A stretch of 37,814 nt of DNA, taken from positions 1 through 37,814 of the IMG/VR virus record IMGVR_UViG_3300009129_000041; one strand, written 5' to 3'. The position numbers and the translations under genes are program-made. The notes beneath the pieces were generated by a model. That model did no database searches and was not told the origin of the DNA. It saw nothing but the letters and a program-made list of their open reading frames with translations. Of the stretch, positions 22,885 through 28,357 are shown piece by piece. Every line of letters starts with the position of its first letter. Within the stretch, counting starts at the first letter, position 1. The stretch is from a virus.

Positions 22885-23355
22885 TTATGCGACTCCTTTC
22901 TTTGGCCTCATAGAATCAATATGCAGCTCTCTTTCTAAAACCTTAACCCAATCACTGTTTGGCCACCTTCTTTGGCATTGCGCTATATTAATCCTTATTT
23001 GTTTTTCTCCGAGCTGGTAAACAGGGCCGCACATTTTTTTGTGTATCTTGCGAGCTAGCTCTTCGCCTTCTTTCGTATACTCATGAGATTCTGCTGGAGA
23101 TTGATAATCATCCCTTTTCTTTGCTGGGCAAAATTTAAGCAATTGATTTAATTTAGGGAAGTAATCAAAATTTTCCCTACACCTTTGAAACCCACTCTCG
23201 ACTTGAGCTTTTGTTAAATAGCTTATGCTTTCGTAATACCTAGCCATAAACTTGCGCTTGTTAATTTCTCTCTCGTTATCGTTATCGCCAACAAATCTTT
23301 TGCTATGAAAAGCTATTTCATCATCCATAACTTCTTTAAATTCTTTCTTATCCAT
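22885..23355 (-). CDS. Probable replicative-helicase loader/interactor
   Basis: 156 residues. The N-terminal half, FMARYYESISYLTKAQVESG through FQRCRENFDYFPKLNQLL, follows the layout of phage helicase-loader/G39P-type domains (helical, with an F-P-K-L pattern before the last helix). The C-terminal part is basic (KIHKKMCGPVYQLGEKQIR). Placement after the DUF6291-like replication protein fits an initiator plus loader pair (like lambda O and P). No ATPase motif, so it would act without ATP. The family match is by eye. Confidence 0.65.
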   Translation of the reverse strand: MDKKEFKEVMDDEIAFHSKRFVGDNDNEREINKRKFMARYYESISYLTKAQVESGFQRCRENFDYFPKLNQLLKFCPAKKRDDYQSPAESHEYTKEGEELARKIHKKMCGPVYQLGEKQIRINIAQCQRRWPNSDWVKVLERELHIDSMRPKKGVA

Positions 23356-23981
23356 TAGAACGGTTCCCCTGATTCGTTTTTAAATGATTCTGTTTTTAAC
23401 TTAAGCCACCCGGCCTCAAACCCTCTCCAACCTCTAAACACACATTCTTCCAAGCACTCATCAACCGTATATCCCATGCCCTCAGCTTTTGTTAGCTCTT
23501 TACCCATTCGGTTAATTACAGTTTGGGTAACATTAGCCTTCAATCTGGTTCTTAGTTTTTTCCAGTCGGTTAGGATTTGATCAGAAGGAATATTAGGCCA
23601 TGATTTAAAATCGAGCTTAGGCGAGACAGATCTTATATTTTTATTACCATTCTTATTTTTATTCTTATTCTTATTCTTATTATCATTATCTGCTAAGTTT
23701 GCTTTGCTTTGCTTTGCTTTGCTAGCATTTGCTACCTTTTGCTTACCCCCCTTGGAGCCGGCTAAAGCTCTAGCCTCACAAGTTTTTTTATACTTTTCAT
23801 CATCTCTTATGAATTGATTTTTGAATGGTGAAAATGCTATTTTTACTAGTGCGCTTAATTCTATTTCAGAGCCATCTTGGTAGGCTTTTATAGCTTTAAA
23901 TAGCTGTCCCGCCTGCTCATCAGTTAGCTCATCTAAAATAGCTAAGCTATCAATGTGGATTAGAAACGACTTCTTGTTCAA
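23355..23981 (-). CDS. DUF6291-like replication protein with repeat-encoded linker
   Basis: Residues 1-75 (MNKKSFLIHIDSLAILDEL, DEQAGQLFKAIKAYQDG, SPFKNQFIRDDEKYKK) match the DUF6291 layout found in phage replication initiators. Residues ~85-115 are low complexity (AKQSKANLADNDNKNKNKNK). Residues ~130-205 form a C-terminal helical domain (ILTDWKKLRTRLKAN... CVFRGWRGFEAGWLK). I chose TTG 23981: AAGGAG lies eight bases upstream, while the TTG at 23987 is only two bases from it. The linker is encoded by tandem repeats prone to slippage. A structured leader and promoter precede it. Confidence 0.75.
   Translation of the reverse strand: MNKKSFLIHIDSLAILDELTDEQAGQLFKAIKAYQDGSEIELSALVKIAFSPFKNQFIRDDEKYKKTCEARALAGSKGGKQKVANASKAKQSKANLADNDNKNKNKNKNKNGNKNIRSVSPKLDFKSWPNIPSDQILTDWKKLRTRLKANVTQTVINRMGKELTKAEGMGYTVDECLEECVFRGWRGFEAGWLKLKTESFKNESGEPF
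23649..23722 (-). repeat. Simple-sequence repeats inside the replication gene
   Basis: On the plus strand there are five perfect copies of TTTGC at 23698-23722 and, 20 bases away, five copies (one imperfect) of ATTCTT at 23649-23678. The hexamer changes only the number of Asn-Lys pairs. The pentamer is not a multiple of three, so gain or loss of one unit would shift the reading frame of the replication protein. Confidence 0.92.
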
Positions 23982-23987
23982 TGTCAA

Positions 23988-24069
23988 AACTCCTTTGGTG
24001 ATCCGATTTCGGTGACAATTCCGAAACAGGGCGACCAGTGCGATCTAGGGCGGATACGAAATCGAATCC
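23988..24069 (-). promoter_or_regulatory. Structured leader with two competing helices ahead of the replication gene
   Basis: GATTCGATTTCG (24067-24056) can pair with CGAAATCGGATC (24011-24000), 12 bp with one G-T. Alternatively TTTCGG (24026-24021) pairs with CCGAAA (24012-24007) as a tight 6-bp hairpin with an 8-nt loop. Both use the same CGAAA strand and end close to the Shine-Dalgarno AAGGAG, so only one can form. A third hairpin (AGGC/GCCT) lies near 24103-24118. This is the layout of a cis-regulatory RNA. The inverted repeat could instead be part of a replication origin. Confidence 0.6.
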
Positions 24070-24123
24070 CAAAAGAGTCTATTGCATATCCCGTTATTTA
24101 GGCTTGTCACGGCCTGAGTTAGT

Positions 24124-24152
24124 ATTATAACAACCCTGATTTTTATTTTAAA
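24124..24152 (-). promoter_or_regulatory. Probable extended -10 promoter for the replication genes
   Basis: TGTTATAAT at 24124-24132 is a full extended -10 element. The -35 position 17 bp upstream reads TTTAAA, weak, as is common with extended -10 promoters. Transcription would begin near 24117 and give a ~135-nt leader containing the competing helices. Confidence 0.6.
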
Positions 24153-24652
24153 GGACTGTATGTAACTAGATTAAAGATAGTATATGAAGGGGAGCTAGTG
24201 ACCCAGTAGGACTCGAACCTACAACTTTATAGCTACTTGTTTATATCAGGACATGACCCCCTACATCCACAAGAACACTATTTGCGTCTCCCAATTCCGC
24301 CACAGGCCGACACTCTTCACTAGTATGGAGCACCCTTTACTAACTCCACCACATATACTGACTATTGAGGCTAGATAATAGACTTAGGAGATTGGTTCCT
24401 GCCCGTTTCAGGTTGCATCCTTCACTGGATGGGGACGCCCCGTTGTTTAAACCGGATATGACCGGACGCCCTAAATTAACCAATCTATTAAATCTACTAT
24501 CTTTAAACCTGCTTAGGTGATTGAGCTAGAGGGGAATCGAACCCCCTTATTACCGTAATCTCAATACTGGACATTCCATTTACATACATGCGTCAAACCA
24601 TTTAACCAGTAAAGATACTAACTCAATCATTTAAACAGGCTTATTAAAGATT

Positions 24653-24731
24653 TGGTCTGAGTGGTAGGATTTGAACCTACGACCGCCTGCTTTCAAAGCA
24701 GCTACGCGCTACCAAACTGCGCCACACTCAG
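24653..24731 (-). tRNA. tRNA with apparent UGA anticodon, non-canonical, CCA encoded
   Basis: Acceptor CTGAGTG/CACTCAG (7 bp), discriminator A and a genomic CCA; D-stem GCGC/GCGC with AGTTTGGTA loop; T-arm GTAGG-TTCAAAT-CCTAC. The anticodon stem CTGC/GCAG with loop TTTGAAA gives anticodon UGA (serine codon UCA). But the variable region is short (class I), there are two extra bases before the anticodon stem, and one G-G mismatch, so true serine identity is doubtful. A 7-bp inverted repeat (AAAGATT/AATCTTT) flanks it. It lies just beyond the terminator-like element. Confidence 0.75.
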
Positions 24732-24756
24732 ATAATCTTTATTGCTTGAAGGGGTA

Positions 24757-24852
24757 ATAAAAAAGCCCTTATCGCAAGCCTCAGTTGGAATGGGCACTTA
24801 GTGACTAGTGATGATACAACTAAGGCTTCTGAAACTTGCCATAAAGGCTCTT
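24757..24852 (-). terminator. Long branched hairpin ending in a U-run, possibly pseudoknotted
   Basis: AAGAGCCTTTAT...GCAAG pairs with CTTGC...ATAAGGGCTTTTTT (about 14 bp, one G-G mismatch). Inside, GCCTTAGTTG pairs with CAACTGAGGC (10 bp, one G-T), and a CACT/AGTG hairpin caps it. Six T follow the last strand, as in an intrinsic terminator. Just upstream, CTAGTGAT (24853-24860) is complementary over 8 bp to ATCACTAG in the apical part (24805-24812), which would make a pseudoknot. It ends the MarR operon and starts the RNA region. Confidence 0.75.
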
Positions 24853-24893
24853 ATCACTAGATTTTACTAAATACTGATTCCACTCAGCAATAT

Positions 24894-25139
24894 CTATTTT
24901 ACTTTATCCTCCTTAGATTTCAACTCTTTTTCTTTTGTATCAAGAAAATTTGCTAAAAACCTAAACCAAACTGTATAACTTACTTTTTCGCCATAAAGTA
25001 AGCGTTGCACAAAACTAACATCGCAATGAGTTAACTTAAATTGCCATAAGATATTGTCACAAACCTGTAGTTGCTCGATAGTTTCACAGCTATTTATATA
25101 TCTTACGATAACTAAGCCGTCTTTAACTATTTGATCCAT
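24894..25139 (-). CDS. Hypothetical protein (81 aa)
   Basis: MDQIVKDGLVIVRYINSCET, then LQVCDNILWQFKLTHCDVSF and a Lys-rich end. TAATG overlap with the upstream gene; the last gene before the structured RNA region. No family recognised. Confidence 0.65.
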   Translation of the reverse strand: MDQIVKDGLVIVRYINSCETIEQLQVCDNILWQFKLTHCDVSFVQRLLYGEKVSYTVWFRFLANFLDTKEKELKSKEDKVK

Positions 25140-25399
25140 TACAACTCCTTATATTCCATCATTAAATAATCAAGCTTTTCTTCCATAGAATCCTTTATAA
25201 ATGATACATACTCAGTCATGTCGGACATGTAGAGGTAATCTTTAGCGCCAGATATAATATTCATAAATCGAAAACTATCCATAGGCTTATCACCTTCATC
25301 TATCTTTTCAAAAAACCTATCAATATCATCACAAACAACCTTAACTTCTTTTATCTGCCGCTTTAAATTAATTGCTCTTTCTAACTTATCGTCGTTCAT
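25139..25399 (-). CDS. Hypothetical helical protein (86 aa)
   Basis: Charged helical protein: LERAINLKRQIKEVKVVCDD, then FEKIDEGDKPMDSFRFMN and SFIKDSMEEKLDYLMMEYK. It overlaps the previous gene by 4 nt (ATGA) and the next by TAATG. Function unknown. Confidence 0.65.
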   Translation of the reverse strand: MNDDKLERAINLKRQIKEVKVVCDDIDRFFEKIDEGDKPMDSFRFMNIISGAKDYLYMSDMTEYVSFIKDSMEEKLDYLMMEYKEL

Positions 25400-25596
25400 A
25401 CACCCCCCCTACTACCACTTCTATCAACACACTCAAAATAAGCCTGCTGAATATCCTTTTTATCTTCTTTTAGAATCGATTCAATAACCTCAATCCTTAA
25501 CTGTAATTTATTAGCTTCCTTTTCTAGCTTTCTTAAATCATCATAAAGATAAGCAGTTGCTAAAAGCAAGCAGCAAACCGTAATTACAATTACCAT
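25396..25596 (-). CDS. Small membrane-anchored coiled-coil protein (66 aa)
   Basis: I chose ATG 25596 (MVIVITVCCLLLATAYLYDD) because AAAGGTGA lies just upstream and overlaps the MarR-type stop; longer starts lack a ribosome site. One N-terminal hydrophobic segment (2-15), then a coiled coil (DDLRKLEKEANKLQLRIEVI). It has the shape of a very short inner-membrane spanin, but its place in the early unit argues against that. Confidence 0.65.
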   Translation of the reverse strand: MVIVITVCCLLLATAYLYDDLRKLEKEANKLQLRIEVIESILKEDKKDIQQAYFECVDRSGSRGGV

Positions 25597-25600
25597 AAAA

Positions 25601-25957
25601 TCACCTTTTTTCATTAGAACCCCACAGACTTTTAAACAAACCATTAATTAACATTAATCCTTTAGGTGAAAGTTTTACAAGCTTGTATCTTGTGTCTCGA
25701 TCATCAATAAATATCTCAACAAGCCCATAACCTCCTACACGGCCTTTAGGTGGCGTTTTAGATAATATGTACACTAACCTCGAACAACTGCCTTGAGCGT
25801 ATCCTGAACGTTCTGCTAGCTCACTTATCGTTACTCCATACTCCTTAGCTTCGGCTATATTCAAAAGAACCTTCAATTGATTTACTTCTAATCCATCATG
25901 CGTGGCGTCAGTAGCGAGCTTTAACATGCTTTTTATTTTGCTTATTTCTTTATCCAT
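25601..25957 (-). CDS. MarR-like winged-helix transcription regulator (118 aa)
   Basis: The layout is MarR-type: helix LEVNQLKVLLNIAEAKEYGV (~24-43), helix-turn-helix TISELAERSGYAQGSCSRLV (~43-62), wing GLVEIFIDDRDTRYKLVKLS (~79-98), then the post-wing LSPKGLMLINGLFKSL. 118 aa is short for MarR (~140), with reduced dimerisation helices. A perfect palindrome (GGTATA-AA-TATACC) lies 17-30 bases upstream of its ATG, probably its own operator. The Shine-Dalgarno GAGGAG is strong. Confidence 0.82.
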   Translation of the reverse strand: MDKEISKIKSMLKLATDATHDGLEVNQLKVLLNIAEAKEYGVTISELAERSGYAQGSCSRLVYILSKTPPKGRVGGYGLVEIFIDDRDTRYKLVKLSPKGLMLINGLFKSLWGSNEKR

Positions 25958-25973
25958 ACTTACTCCTCATCTC

Positions 25974-26012
25974 GGTATATTTATACCTTAACACATATAC
26001 AATACATGTCAA
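25974..26012 (-). promoter_or_regulatory. Promoter region with palindromic operator for the MarR-like gene
   Basis: A 14-bp palindrome GGTATA-AA-TATACC at 25974-25987 follows a perfect -35 TTGACA (26007-26012). With 16-17 bp spacing the -10 (TAAGGT or AAGGTA) is poor and touches the palindrome, so binding there would block transcription. Autorepression by the MarR-like product is the simplest reading. Confidence 0.6.
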
Positions 26013-26016
26013 GTGG

Positions 26017-26154
26017 TTAGTTATTTTCTTCTATGCAGTCCTCGCAAACAAATATCCATTTGCGCTCTCTAACATCAAAGCACTCGTGTAACTCATCAAA
26101 ATTCGTTGATTTTTCGCATTCATAGCATGGTGAGAACTCATCGTATTCAATCAT
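26017..26154 (-). CDS. Small zinc-ribbon-like protein (45 aa)
   Basis: Two CxxC pairs: CYEC (residues 10-13) and CEDC (38-41), separated by 24 residues, with a further Cys between. This is the spacing of a zinc ribbon. ATGA overlap with the upstream gene. Zinc ribbons of this size often contact nucleic acid or RNA polymerase. Confidence 0.7.
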   Translation of the reverse strand: MIEYDEFSPCYECEKSTNFDELHECFDVRERKWIFVCEDCIEENN

Positions 26155-26333
26155 TTAACTTCCCTTAGCTTAAAAGCGTTTGAGCTTTCTTCAAACTGCC
26201 AAACATAAACCGTTTCTCTGTTGCTTTCCCAGTAAAAACTAACGTCTAGCATTACTGTTTTATTAGTGCTTGGTGAGTAATAACAAACTCCATTATTATC
26301 AACGAATACTTTCATTGGTGCGTTATCTTTCAT
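26151..26333 (-). CDS. Small hypothetical protein (60 aa)
   Basis: Beta-rich: MKVFVDNNGVCYYSPSTNKT, then LDVSFYWESNRETVYVWQFE. It begins inside the end of the 48-aa membrane gene (11-nt overlap) and ends with ATGA. The internal MKVFVDN start (residue 7) is possible. Function unknown. Confidence 0.65.
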   Translation of the reverse strand: MKDNAPMKVFVDNNGVCYYSPSTNKTVMLDVSFYWESNRETVYVWQFEESSNAFKLREVK

Positions 26334-26469
26334 TATTATCCGCCAAATAATTTTTTTGATGGTGGTTATAAATCTCTGTTATTTTGTTTGTTAGTTTGGT
26401 TACTTCTGAACCCAAGCTAACAATTGAAATCGCAATAAGACAAAGCCCTACAAATATAATAATTTCCAT
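26323..26469 (-). CDS. Small membrane protein (48 aa)
   Basis: MEIIIFVGLCLIAISIVSLG is one hydrophobic span, followed by a short hydrophilic tail (TNKITEIYNHHQKNYLADNN). The ATG shares its A with the upstream stop (TAATG), and the end overlaps the next gene. Function unknown. Confidence 0.6.
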   Translation of the reverse strand: MEIIIFVGLCLIAISIVSLGSEVTKLTNKITEIYNHHQKNYLADNNER

Positions 26470-26591
26470 TATTTTAATTTACTCCATAACCAATCCATTA
26501 AAAGAAACCCATATCCGCCTATAACAATCACTACAACAAACAAAAACATTGCTAATACCGATATTAAACCTTTAATTAAAAATTCTATCAT
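26469..26591 (-). CDS. Small membrane protein (40 aa)
   Basis: MIEFLIKGLISVLAMFLFVV and on: a single hydrophobic span of ~25 residues, ending MDWLWSKLK. ATGA overlap with the sigma-like gene upstream and TAATG with the next, a pair of tiny membrane proteins in tandem. Function unknown. Confidence 0.6.
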   Translation of the reverse strand: MIEFLIKGLISVLAMFLFVVVIVIGGYGFLLMDWLWSKLK

Positions 26592-27094
26592 AAGTAATTT
26601 GCCACTCTGTCTCTTAAGTTATTTCTATGCCTAATAGAATTACTAATATCAATCCCCTTCCTTTTGGAATACCGCTTAGATGCTTCTGCAGGCCCATAAA
26701 AATAGATTTCTTTAAAGTAGTTCGAGTCGAATGATTTCTTTGATAATTCCTCTAAGTAAACCATATCCTCTATTAATCCGGGATTTCCAATATCGTATTC
26801 AAGATCGTTGTTTATTGCACAAACATCAAAATACTTAATGTTCTTTTTCTTTCCATCCACTGTCTTGGTTGTCTTTCTATATATTGCGTCATTTATCTGC
26901 GTTCTTATATGCTTGTTAGCATAACTTATAAACTTACCCCTTTTCTCAACATAGGTTTTACTTGCCAAAACAATACCCAGCATCGCTTCTTGATATAAAT
27001 CCATGTATTGAAGACCAGCTTTACCTCCGGTATAAGTGTATTTAGATGCGTACTCTTTAGCTAAAGGAGTCCAATCCATAGGATTTATTTTCAT
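26588..27094 (-). CDS. Sigma70 region-2-like protein (168 aa)
   Basis: Residues ~29-75 (QYMDLYQEAMLGIVLASKTY, then RGKFISYANKHIRTQINDAI) align by eye with sigma70 region 2: DL-QEG-GL--A---F--RG-F-TYA---I---I. This part contacts core polymerase and melts the -10 element. The C-terminal third (APAEASKRYSKRKGIDISNS-like, then RHRNNLRDRVANYL) is basic and could be a residual DNA-binding helix-turn-helix. A classical region 4 is not evident. It may redirect host polymerase to phage promoters or act as a decoy for core. It is followed directly by two tiny membrane genes. Confidence 0.7.
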   Translation of the reverse strand: MKINPMDWTPLAKEYASKYTYTGGKAGLQYMDLYQEAMLGIVLASKTYVEKRGKFISYANKHIRTQINDAIYRKTTKTVDGKKKNIKYFDVCAINNDLEYDIGNPGLIEDMVYLEELSKKSFDSNYFKEIYFYGPAEASKRYSKRKGIDISNSIRHRNNLRDRVANYL

Positions 27095-27105
27095 TACACC
27101 ACTTC

Positions 27106-27342
27106 TTAAAATCTTTTTATCATCTCATCCAATCCAAACAATTTATCCAGCATTTCACCATAAGCTTTAGTCATCCTGACTTTCTTTGACTTTATTTTGT
27201 TTAGTTTTGCTTCTCTTAATCGTTGCTCTAAAACCCATTCAGGATGCCTTTCAAGCAGCTCATTCATTAAAGCTAATCTTTCTTCAATAAATCCTTCTGG
27301 CGGGAAAGGCTTATCTTTTTCTATTTTGATTTTGGAGCTCAT
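27106..27342 (-). CDS. Hypothetical protein (78 aa)
   Basis: ATG 27342 is chosen over the TTG at 27345. Helical and basic: EERLALMNELLERHPEWVLE, then LREAKLNKIKSKKVRMTKAY. It lies twelve bases upstream of the sigma-like gene. Function unknown. Confidence 0.65.
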   Translation of the reverse strand: MSSKIKIEKDKPFPPEGFIEERLALMNELLERHPEWVLEQRLREAKLNKIKSKKVRMTKAYGEMLDKLFGLDEMIKRF

Positions 27343-27409
27343 CAATAAACACCCATATAATCGCTATGATTCCAGCTATTGGAATACCAAAGAATAGAGC
27401 CATAAGCAT
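27311..27409 (-). CDS. Possible tiny membrane protein (32 aa)
   Basis: MLMALFFGIPIAGIIAIIWV followed by FIDELQNQNRKRK-like charged end: a single span with a positive-inside tail. It fills the gap between two genes and overlaps the next by 32 nt in another frame. No clear Shine-Dalgarno, hence low confidence. Confidence 0.4.
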   Translation of the reverse strand: MLMALFFGIPIAGIIAIIWVFIDELQNQNRKR

Positions 27410-27413
27410 TACA

Positions 27414-27758
27414 TCAGTTGAAGTCAGGGTCATCTTTAATCTTCCAACTCATCATGTTTTGAATAAGAATATCTGTGCCTATAGAAACAGCTTTTAGATA
27501 TTCGCTTTGTCTTAAATAATAGTCTTTAGGGAAATCAATCTTATGAACGTTCTCTTCAAATACGATAGCATCTTTCACATTAAAGACTATTTCACCTTGA
27601 ATCCACGGGCCAAATTTAACTTCTTCAAACCAATAGAATCCTTGTATTTTCTGGTCGGCATTGGCAATCGCCACATTAACTCGAGCTTTATCTAAATCCA
27701 TTAAATCAGATCGCGTCTCTATTCCGTTAACTTCGCATCGTATAAAGGCTTTTTTCAT
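27414..27758 (-). CDS. Hypothetical protein (114 aa)
   Basis: The start MKKAFIRCEVNGIETRSDLM at 27758 has a Shine-Dalgarno (AAGGTGG) eight bases upstream; the longer frame to 27800 would overlap the previous gene. Alpha/beta-looking soluble protein with FYWFEEVKFGPWIQGEIVFN in the middle. No family recognised. Confidence 0.68.
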   Translation of the reverse strand: MKKAFIRCEVNGIETRSDLMDLDKARVNVAIANADQKIQGFYWFEEVKFGPWIQGEIVFNVKDAIVFEENVHKIDFPKDYYLRQSEYLKAVSIGTDILIQNMMSWKIKDDPDFN

Positions 27759-27762
27759 ACTA

Positions 27763-28002
27763 TCAACCACCTTGAGGTTTAAAAAAATGTATGTGCTCAA
27801 ATGGACTTATGCCTAAATCAGACGCATCACCAGAATAAGTGAAAGCGCATACTTTGTTTGAATCAATTTCTTCTCCGATTTCTCGCTCCCACTTTTTAAA
27901 TCTTTCTTTAATTAACTGTTTAGCTAGTTGGTCAGCACAAACATGCCTCTCATGACTCTCTGTAGCATTCCAATCATCAACTAATTTCCATAGCGAATCC
28001 AT
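27763..28002 (-). CDS. Hypothetical protein (79 aa)
   Basis: MDSLWKLVDDWNATESHERH, then ADQLAKQLIKERFKKWEREI and a shorter beta part. Excellent Shine-Dalgarno (GGAGGT) and TAATG overlap with the previous gene. Function unknown. Confidence 0.68.
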   Translation of the reverse strand: MDSLWKLVDDWNATESHERHVCADQLAKQLIKERFKKWEREIGEEIDSNKVCAFTYSGDASDLGISPFEHIHFFKPQGG

Positions 28003-28148
28003 TAACTTTTACCTCCTGAGTGATTCTCAAAAGAAAACTTCTGATATTGAGGCTGCTTAACTGTAGAGCTCATACTGACCTTTCTAGTAAGACCCTTTTT
28101 AAACCATCCTTCACGCTCAATCTTGTCTATTTGCTCTTGTCTAGTCAT
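28002..28148 (-). CDS. Small basic protein (48 aa)
   Basis: MTRQEQIDKIEREGWFKKGL, then TRKVSMSSTVKQPQYQKFSF. AGAGGG eight bases before the ATG; 8-nt overlap with the first early gene and TAATG with the next. Function unknown. Confidence 0.62.
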   Translation of the reverse strand: MTRQEQIDKIEREGWFKKGLTRKVSMSSTVKQPQYQKFSFENHSGGKS

Positions 28149-28329
28149 TATCAAAACCCTCTCTTAATTTGGCTTTCTCAACTAATTTATCAATTGCCTT
28201 CCCTCTACCCTCTGGCTGACTATCTAACCAGCTTAAAGTTTCTTGAGATACTTTAGTGTTAACGTTAGGTCTTACCAATTCTTTAGGTAGTCTTGGGCGT
28301 CCTGCCTTTTTCTTAAATTTATTAGTCAT
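28141..28329 (-). CDS. Ribbon-helix-helix-like DNA-binding protein, first early gene (62 aa)
   Basis: The N-terminus KKKAGRPRLPKEL contains an AT-hook-like GRPR. The rest (NVNTKVSQETLSWLDSQP, then GRGKAIDKLVEKAKL) has the strand-helix-helix order of Arc/MetJ-type repressors with an N-terminal strand VNTKVS. As the first product of the strongest early promoter it is a candidate early regulator. Alternatively it is an unrelated small basic protein. Confidence 0.68.
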   Translation of the reverse strand: MTNKFKKKAGRPRLPKELVRPNVNTKVSQETLSWLDSQPEGRGKAIDKLVEKAKLREGFDND

Positions 28330-28357
28330 GTTTTCTCCATTAATTCATCTTAAATAT

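Larger units (their letters stand above)
24195..24860 (-). ncRNA. String of structured RNA elements, possible large ornate ncRNA (~666 nt)
   Basis: This fills most of the only long gene-free stretch (23982-24893). On the minus strand I find a series of perfect or near-perfect helices. A 12-bp helix (24618-24629 with 24518-24529) continues outward as CCTG/CAGG and an 8-bp ATCTTTAA/TTAAAGAT. A 9-bp stem (24478-24486 with 24389-24397) closes four hairpins: CCGG, GGGG-CGT-CCCC, ATCC/GGAT, CCTG/CAGG. A 7-bp CTAGTGA/TCACTAG pair (24317-24323, 24195-24201) encloses a tRNA-Leu-like D-arm sequence. There are three T-arm-like hairpins with TTCRA loops. No reading frame longer than ~40 codons is convincing. 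Large RNAs of GOLLD/ROOL type lie beside phage tRNAs; family membership is unproven. It could instead be a cluster of degenerate tRNAs. Confidence 0.6.

Noticed and set aside
23641-23722. CRISPR array
   Set aside because: The repeats are 5- and 6-bp tandem units without spacers, inside a coding sequence.
24522-24624. Ordinary class II tRNA
   Set aside because: T-arm and end pairing fit, but no anticodon arm exists in any register and the end helix is 12 bp, not 7.
24653-24731. Phage attachment site at the tRNA
   Set aside because: No integrase gene is nearby or elsewhere in the window.
24195-24860. tmRNA
   Set aside because: The GGATTCGAC-type 5' motif and a tag-encoding frame ending in AA were not found.
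25396-25596. Inner-membrane spanin (Rz)
   Set aside because: Shape fits, but it is only 66 residues, lies in the early unit and has no overlapping lipoprotein partner.
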